In this document: in pieces, positions 57,700 to 64,000 of the stretch
Layout: the number at the start of each line of letters is the position of its first letter
Position numbering within the stretch: the first letter of the stretch is position 1
NCBI GenBank assembly: GCA_936450465.1
Contig: OW388291.1
Span: forward strand, 37,672,656 to 37,736,655
Direction: 5' to 3'
Source of the DNA: Gibbula magus
Taxonomy: Eukaryota; Mollusca; Gastropoda; Trochida; Trochidae
DNA: 64,000 bases
Program-made: the position numbers and the translations under genes
Notes under the pieces: model-generated
Told to the model about the DNA's origin: nothing
What the model saw: only the letters and a program-made list of their open reading frames with translations
Database searches by the model: none

Positions 57700-58700
57700 G
57701 GAACATTACATGTGAGAACCCTACATACTAAACATTCAGACGTAAATTTCACAACGTGCTACATCGTGCTACCATATAGTTCTGAAGATAAGCAATAACT
57801 CACTAGATATAGGTAACTACTCAAGAGTGAAGGATCCAACAGTTATAATCTCCTGAACCCGATGACGCTTGAAGAACACTTATTACAATTAGCAGGTTAC
57901 CATAAGCACTATATGTTTCATTGATAGAGTTTTTCCCATGCAACGAAAAAGCCGACAAAGCAGCAAAATGTGGCCAAAACGTTAAACATGTAACCTATTC
58001 AATATTACGCTCTAAACAAGAGAACAATAGAAAAGACAATTAATCAATATGACCCAAACTATACACTAATACTAATACAATAACCCCAAAATAACCCAAG
58101 CACTAAACAATACAGACACAAAAAGTGCAGAAAATAAAACTAAAATCAATATCCACTCTACACATCAAGATACTATAACATCTAAACTCAGTATGCAACC
58201 ACACACTCGTGTAACCTCTGTTTTATTTCACTAATTTCACCTACATCACTGATATCATTCCTTGCGTTTAAAAACTGCAACACGGCTTGTCTTCCTCATC
58301 TCTACCGTCTTACCAGTTCGACTCACTTCTGCCTTGTGGCATCATCACACATCCCGACGGATGAGGGGGAAGTTTGAAAAAAACAGAGTTGTTGCACAAC
58401 TAAATACGATTGCAACCAATCAAAGTATCTTTATATAAATCACCCACAAAAAAAGGTTGAAATGTTTTCTTTGTTTTTAAATATAAAAGCACTCCCACAG
58501 TCGTTTGCTTGGCCAATGTAAAAAGTTTCATGAAAATATATTGAATTAAACTTGTTACTTTGTTCAGCCAGTTCAAGAAACATAATCTGGACTACACGAC
58601 CTTGATTTAAAACCATACCATACAAACTTTGCATCTCCACTACTTACTTGATACATGTTTTTCAAGTAAATCCATCGAACAGTTTATATATTTGTTATAT
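57700..58700. other. Downstream of receptor gene; G-poor stretch, no gene
   Basis: From about 58020 to 58210 the plus strand is almost free of G (for example ACCCAAACTATACACTAATA). This is a marked strand bias against its surroundings. The minus strand at 58370-58260 contains a phrase, CGTGTTGCAGTTTTTAAACG, within sequence that looks retroelement-derived, but no protein family could be confirmed. Confidence 0.35.
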
Positions 58701-58775
58701 TTGCGAACACATGTAAACCCCAAGATTTTACAAAGTCAGGATTTTTCGAACTCAAGTAATATTTAACATTACCAT

Positions 58776-59801
58776 TTATATTTCCATGTTCTGTCCCCTC
58801 GGTGGCATATCTATGGGGGCAGAGTTTGTTGTGTTTGGTTTTCGCCCACAGAACATTTCTTTTGTTGCTGTCCACAGTGGCTTGTAACATGTATAGTAGA
58901 TAATTGGTCGAAATGACACAAAGATAACGAAAGAGGCCCAACAAAGGATCAAACCAAGTTTCATGGACGCAGTTGGCGGCATATAGATGCTAACAGTTTT
59001 GACAATATTGAAGGGGAAGAAGATCACAGATAACAACACGGAATTCAAAATAACAAATTTCGCCAGTTTCAGCTTATGTAGCTTTTTTTGTGCTTGCCTA
59101 TGAGAATTATTGGGCATAACTGCTGAAGACGATTTACGCACTTGCCAGAAACAGAAGATATCAGACGCCAGAGGAAGAACCAATCCAAATATATTTGTAA
59201 GAACCGGCAGCCACATTGCTGAGTCCTTGTATATGATGCTCGTGATGCCATTCCTACACACAAAATCATAGAAGACATCCTGCATGGCAGTAACACCAAC
59301 CAGAGACACAAGAATCCAGGTGGTCAATATGATTGCCAGAGCGCATCGGCTAGTGTTTAAGGTTTGCAGTACCTTGCTTGCTGGGCGGCAAACAGCCAGA
59401 TATATGTTTAAGTTTTGAAATGACATGAAAACAGTAGATGCCAAAGAAAAGCTCCTTCCGATTGATGGAATGATGACAGCAGTGGTAGAAGAACGATTTC
59501 CGAAGATGCTTCCACATACGAAGGACAGCTGACAAAGTAAACTCGATGCCTGTTCGTTTATCATGAGCCATCCAGTGATTCCTTTTAAGCTTGGTGTTAA
59601 TTTCACTGAAGCTATCAGGAGACTATTTGTGAACACGTTCAGTATGCTCACACCTCCCAAAATTGAGGAAATCCGTATGTTGATTGGTCCAGCATTTGTA
59701 CAGTTGGACTGGAGTGTCGAATCCAATGTTGAAACCCGAGACACGTTTCCAATGATGAGCATTGTACATAATATAGACAGACACAGCCTTGTCATGACCA
59801 T
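58776..59801 (-). CDS. Intronless orphan seven-transmembrane receptor (class A-like, atypical)
   Basis: This is a 341-residue protein from a single open frame. The ATG at 59801 has an in-frame stop a few codons upstream. Residues 5-20 form a signal-peptide-like hydrophobic stretch, followed by a short outer segment with a possible N-glycan site (NCT, 33-35). Seven hydrophobic helices follow at about 43-66, 75-100, 114-137, 153-171, 196-219, 247-273 and 281-303. Class A hallmarks are visible but altered. N59 fits the TM1 Asn and W162 the TM4 Trp. C182 lies in the second outer loop. P210 fits TM5, FFPF with P263 fits TM6, and RPIIY (298-302) stands where NPxxY is expected. The DRY triplet reads NIY (132-134), and the TM2 Asp position is Ser in ASSLL. 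No Cys is present at the start of TM3. The third inner loop is basic (KKLHKLKLAK) and the tail is 38 residues. The ligand and G-protein coupling are unknown. A paralogous pseudogene lies at 17731-18439. Confidence 0.85.
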   Translation of the reverse strand: MVMTRLCLSILCTMLIIGNVSRVSTLDSTLQSNCTNAGPINIRISSILGGVSILNVFTNSLLIASVKLTPSLKGITGWLMINEQASSLLCQLSFVCGSIFGNRSSTTAVIIPSIGRSFSLASTVFMSFQNLNIYLAVCRPASKVLQTLNTSRCALAIILTTWILVSLVGVTAMQDVFYDFVCRNGITSIIYKDSAMWLPVLTNIFGLVLPLASDIFCFWQVRKSSSAVMPNNSHRQAQKKLHKLKLAKFVILNSVLLSVIFFPFNIVKTVSIYMPPTASMKLGLILCWASFVIFVSFRPIIYYTCYKPLWTATKEMFCGRKPNTTNSAPIDMPPRGQNMEI

Positions 59802-61541
59802 GTTGAAGTCGAAGTAGTTATGTCTTTATGAATACATCGCCGGCCTTACACCCACCCAGGGTTCAGGCACACAAATAAAAATAATCCTTGTCTAGCAGAT
59901 GCCGTTCTCAAACATTATCTGATCATCATCCTCTTTGACCCCTTCTAGGATAATCAGAGATCGACTCGTGCGGTAGCGGAAATTGAAAATGAAACAAAAG
60001 AAATATATATTTATTATCATCTCCAGGGAAACAAGGGATATCGTCTGTATATATTTCATGTCTACGATGACCATATTGTCTATAACGATGATTTATGAAA
60101 TGAGAATAACACGATATCATTAAGGATTCATTTAGCTTACATTTTAGCTGTATGGAAGAGATGATTAAAGTACCACCGCGACTGTCTACTGCGTGGACAC
60201 GACGTCAGCACTCTGTTGTTCCGATAATAACTCCTATTGAAACCTTGTTAGAATATAACTGCGTACCGCTATTGACAATAAACTAAATTTGAATAGAAAT
60301 ACTGAGATATTGTACAAAAAGTATCAACAGAGACTATATTCCATGAATAAATTAAGATCGTTTTGATGTTGATAGGAAATTATTGGAAGTTTTCTACACA
60401 TGCTTTGTTTAAAGCGTCAAGGATCTTTGCATTCACTGTTGGCATGGTTCTCTCAGTCGGCAGAATAAAAACAAACTAGATTGCGAATATTAGTTCCAAA
60501 GTTGTCGGTACTATCTAATACCATCTATTGTAAATAAATAGTGGATAAAAACGATCACCGACTCGAAAGATCGTTTCGGATTCATCAACACATCTTACAC
60601 GTTTTAATAAGCCCTTGTGGTAAGCATGCATAACTAGAAATCATTTGTATCTTCTAGCATTTTAGTCGTGAAGTGATGAAAATTGAGAAATGTTGATGAA
60701 ATCTGTTAAATTGTAACTGTTGTAAATATGTTTCCACATACAATGTGCCATATACATTTGACCATGTCATGCTCTGTTTTATGTAAAAAGATTTCCCTAA
60801 AATTCTAGAACAAGAACATTCTGTGGAAGTGTTACATATGGCTTTTAACACATTGGCCGCTTCAGAACAGAAACGTAACAGGTCTAACGGGCTTCCTCGT
60901 GAAACGTAGAACAGAACGGGGTTGCCGTGGCCAGGTGTTTAATTCCTTTTCGACTATTCAAAACCGCTGACAGATTGTCTGTCACATTACATGTATGTGT
61001 TACGTTCGTAAAATAATCTTGTAAGTGCATGACCATAATAAATGTAGTAACGTTTGAACGTGATGACATCCTTACAGTGTTCAAATTTCATGTACCCCGC
61101 TGCCATAGTAACAGCTCTGACCAAGAGGTGACGCATAATGGTCAGATGACGTTACATAATGACGCATGCAGTTCAATCGGCTGTGTTCTGGTCCTTCACT
61201 TGAACACTTAATTGCTGCCTGGATTTGAAACAAATCTTGTTCTAGATGGATGACGTCATTTTGTTTACGTTTAGGTCATTAAAAACATGTAAACATGTCG
61301 ATGCATTTTAAATAATGTAGAAACAACGATGCCAATGAGGCTGGTTCACAGCAGGGTCTCTTCTACACATTGGGAAATATCACTATACATCATGAAGATA
61401 AACCCATTTCCTTCATTTCAGAATGAAGAATAGAAACCAGACATCCACGCTACATCAAGAGAGGCTAATATCCTTGTTGATACAGTCTTACTGGGAGGTA
61501 CATATGAGTCATGTGACTAATTTAGTGTTGATTTCGTGAAT
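59802..61541. other. Upstream of receptor; no gene recognised
   Basis: The 5' flank of the receptor has no clear TATA box. A TGACGTCAT lies at 61250. Open frames at 59892-60120 (minus) overlap in two frames and are unassigned. Confidence 0.35.
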
Positions 61542-61542
61542 A

Positions 61543-61557
61543 GGGGGGGGGGGGGGG
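61543..61557. repeat. Poly-G run, 15 bp
   Basis: Fifteen consecutive G between ATA and TGG. Confidence 0.9.
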
Positions 61558-61559
61558 TG

Positions 61560-63240
61560 GTCATGTATATTTATATTTATATTTAAACATTCAACACATT
61601 TGAACTTTTACGGAGTCGGTCATTTGTTTTGTTTGTTTCTATGGATGAGGCTTTGTTCTACAATATAACTCATCTCCCATTAAGGGGCGTTTTCTGTAGT
61701 ATCGATCAGTTGTATGTTTACATCTAGCGGTAGTTCCCATGACAACTGCTTTCATTATATAGTACATATATTTTGTTATTGTGTCAGATTATATTATATA
61801 CTGATACATTGTAAAACAATAATATAGCATATGTATGATAATCTCATCCTACTTTTGTGTTAATAGATCACTTTTGTGAAATATTTCAAATAAGTATCGT
61901 TTGATAAACTGGTTGACAAATTATAAAGAATATGTCTTATCATTATTTAACTCCGTTACCACTACATTTATTAAAATGATTAAAATTGATCTTGTATGTT
62001 CCAATGCTTGAAATCCTGTTTCATATGTATTATGGCTGCTAAACCAATGAGGATTCATATACATTATCACTATAACACATTATCACATAAAACTGTCTTA
62101 TCTGAAACAAACATCTCGAAATGTGACCATATGACAACGACGTGATATTACAGGAAGTCATGATTACTTACTGATATTAGGAGCTTTGAATCTAGTGAGT
62201 TCACATGGGCGCAGAAAGAAAATAAAATGACCATGATGTTTAAAGTTTACATTGTTAAAAACAATAAAGTCACAGTACATATGAGCTGTAATTTTTGCTT
62301 TAAACACTCGTTACGAGATACCACTTACACAATAAACGTTAAACGTGTGTGTATAAAAACGCATTGATATTTATACATGTCAAGTTTTTACGTAAAATAA
62401 ATAAGTCGTATACGTCGTATACATAAATTGATTTAGCCAATCATATATAATCATCATAAAGTGTTTCTTAATATCCATTGAAGCAATGATATTGATAATC
62501 CCAGAGGCATAGATCCATAGAGGCATTTCTCTTAATAACATATCTTTTCAATCGGTATTTGTAAACAATAACATCACAGTTTTGTACTTCAAATTGTTCT
62601 TAATGTGTTTTTAAACTTACAATTATAACGTTCTCACAATTGTCAATAACTTGTGTTGAAATGAATAATTCTGTATAAAACTTTATTTCATTCGAGGTGT
62701 ACATGTCTGCATTTTTGCATAAATTGCTCAAATCCAATCTGTTTATTCAGTATTGATCATTCATTCACTGATAATTAGTATGCAAAACAACAGGACAAAG
62801 GCATAACTTGTATAAGTTAGTTTGTATAACATGCGTTGGCGTAGGCGTTGACGTCAGCGTGAATGTGTTCGTGTAATTGAAACTCTACACATCTATTCAG
62901 CTATCATCCAAACACCAGATATCATTACGTTGAGCTTATACCAATTACATTATTTGCGGAAGAGAAGACACCCTTTTATATCAGAAATACTTCCCATTTC
63001 TGCATTAGTTCAACTCAAATGAAGTATTATATGTAAATTATTTAGATTATTTGTATTCATGGAAATATTTGACTCAATGATACTTTACTGATCTCATACT
63101 GACAATACCATATTCTAAAGCGCCGAATGGCATTAAATCAGGAAAAGTATATTGTTTAATTGATACATTATACTAAATTGTACATTTAATGACAGTGTGT
63201 CCATTTCCATCTTCAACTCCGGAAGAAAAGGTTTCTGAAA
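61560..63240. other. No gene seen
   Basis: AT-rich. The segment 62832-62880 (GCGTTGGCGTAGGCGTTGAC) is a scrap of the repeat family at 13187. Confidence 0.35.
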
Positions 63241-63257
63241 ACTGAAATAATTTATTC

Positions 63258-63860
63258 AGAACAGAACAGAATTTATTCTCATAATTCAAATTAGTGACAA
63301 AGAGAAAAGTACATGTATGTCATAAATAATACAAGTTATGTACACAAGTTACATTTATACACATAGACAGATTTAATACAAATTGGACAGCTCAGTTAGT
63401 TTTTAATCAAAACCTTCTTAAATCATTTTTTAAAATTATAATAAAGGGGTTTATATGTGGTTTTCATAAGGAAGATATAGTTTTCAATTGAAGTATATTT
63501 ACAATAATATGATGGTAAGTATCTATTTCTTAATTGACTTAAAACTTGTCCGGCAAGAAGGAAATGGAATTCGTCATCGAAGTAGACATTGCATCATTTA
63601 TAAATTCGCTTATTCTTTTAAATTTTACTCCATCGGCCAGTTTCGATTGGTAATCTATGATTTGATGTTTTGAAGCAGGTAAGCCAAATGCGGAGATTAA
63701 TGGGAAGGTCCAAAAGGTATAAGGGTCCATAAAGGGATTATAGATTTTGTAATATTCTGCTTTTGAAGAATCGATTTGGGTAGCAGTCCACGTTTGGGGG
63801 AAAATATCAATAAGGACTCGTTTAATAGATGACTTTAAAAATGTAGACCCCTGAGCCCTT
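63258..63860 (-). pseudogene. LINE 3' end with degraded ORF2 C-terminus
   Basis: On the minus strand, from about 63830 down, the frame reads IDIFPQTWTATQIDSSKAEY then YKIYNPFMDPYTF. After a frameshift it reads LTCFKTSNHRLPIETGRW, then two in-frame stops, then CNVYFDDEFHFLLAG. The order (LT-F-TSNH-LPIE-GRW ... DEFHFLL) is the same conserved tail as in the LINE at 51.7 kb, but from a different subfamily. The 3' end is marked by a CAGAA-type repeat, TTCAGAACAGAACAGAATTT, at 63255. It is dead. The upstream part may continue past the window, although sequence beyond 63860 no longer looks related. Confidence 0.7.
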
Positions 63861-64000
63861 TGTCCCTTAGTGATTATAAATGGTAGGTTTGGGGACTCCT
63901 AGAACTAAAGGTCATATAAGCCACGCCCTTGATATGGTCTTCAAGCACAACAAAGCTGAATTATGATATGATCTTGTGTTATCTGATCTTTGATCATTTT

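Noticed and set aside
57940..58370. Possible Penelope/LINE coding remnant on the minus strand
   Set aside because: Short readable peptides exist in two frames, but no conserved domain could be recognised; left as unassigned.

Overview
This is an AT-rich, repeat-dense stretch of an animal nuclear genome. The gene content is sparse. There is one intact intronless seven-transmembrane receptor gene, one broken paralogue of it, and many transposon remnants: Tc1/mariner, several non-LTR retrotransposons, a THAP-domain fragment, terminal-inverted-repeat MITEs and foldbacks. There are also minisatellites and dispersed 100-300 bp repeats. Two types of element, the blocks with runs of GGACGGACGGACAG-like sequence and the CCCCGCCA-ended element carrying a ~169 bp internal satellite, look like elements common in marine bivalves. 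I therefore infer a lophotrochozoan, most likely a bivalve mollusc; the species cannot be fixed from the sequence alone. Nothing suggests a bacterial operon, prophage or CRISPR locus.

Layout. 1-9.7 kb: no intact gene; a decayed reverse transcriptase (2.4-3.0 kb), a SINE-like repeat with a (TG)n-(G)n tract (3.7 kb), a short dispersed repeat with a hairpin resembling a ribozyme core (5.3 kb), and a Tc1-like transposase broken by a stop and two frameshifts (8.7-9.7 kb). 10-15 kb: a cluster of MITEs and large inverted repeats, including a foldback with near-identical arms and a 10 bp direct repeat (13.56-13.70 kb) and nested palindromes (14.45-14.6 kb). 15.4-19.3 kb: a broken THAP domain, a long-TIR element, a GPCR pseudogene with two frameshifts, a CR1-like LINE tail and a 127 bp near-perfect palindrome. 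20-29 kb: two opposite-strand copies of a satellite-carrying element, one of them interrupted by a TA-flanked insertion, and an 800 bp element with 26 bp perfect TIRs. The empty-site counterpart of that 800 bp insertion appears to lie at 47.5 kb. 29-50 kb: mostly non-coding, with a few exon-like open segments on the minus strand that I could not assign, a 36 bp minisatellite and more MITEs. 51-52.5 kb: a ~33 bp minisatellite split by a 5'-truncated LINE. 54-57 kb: a possible last-exon fragment with an acidic tail and a tandem ~125 bp repeat. 58.8-59.8 kb: the intact receptor gene (minus strand). 63.2-63.9 kb: another LINE 3' end.

The most notable items are the receptor family, in which the usual class A activation residues are replaced, and several insertions whose target or host sequence can be read directly: TA duplication, empty paralogous site, split minisatellite and 10 bp target duplication. 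Multi-exon genes are hard to see without transcripts, so unassigned exons may have been missed.
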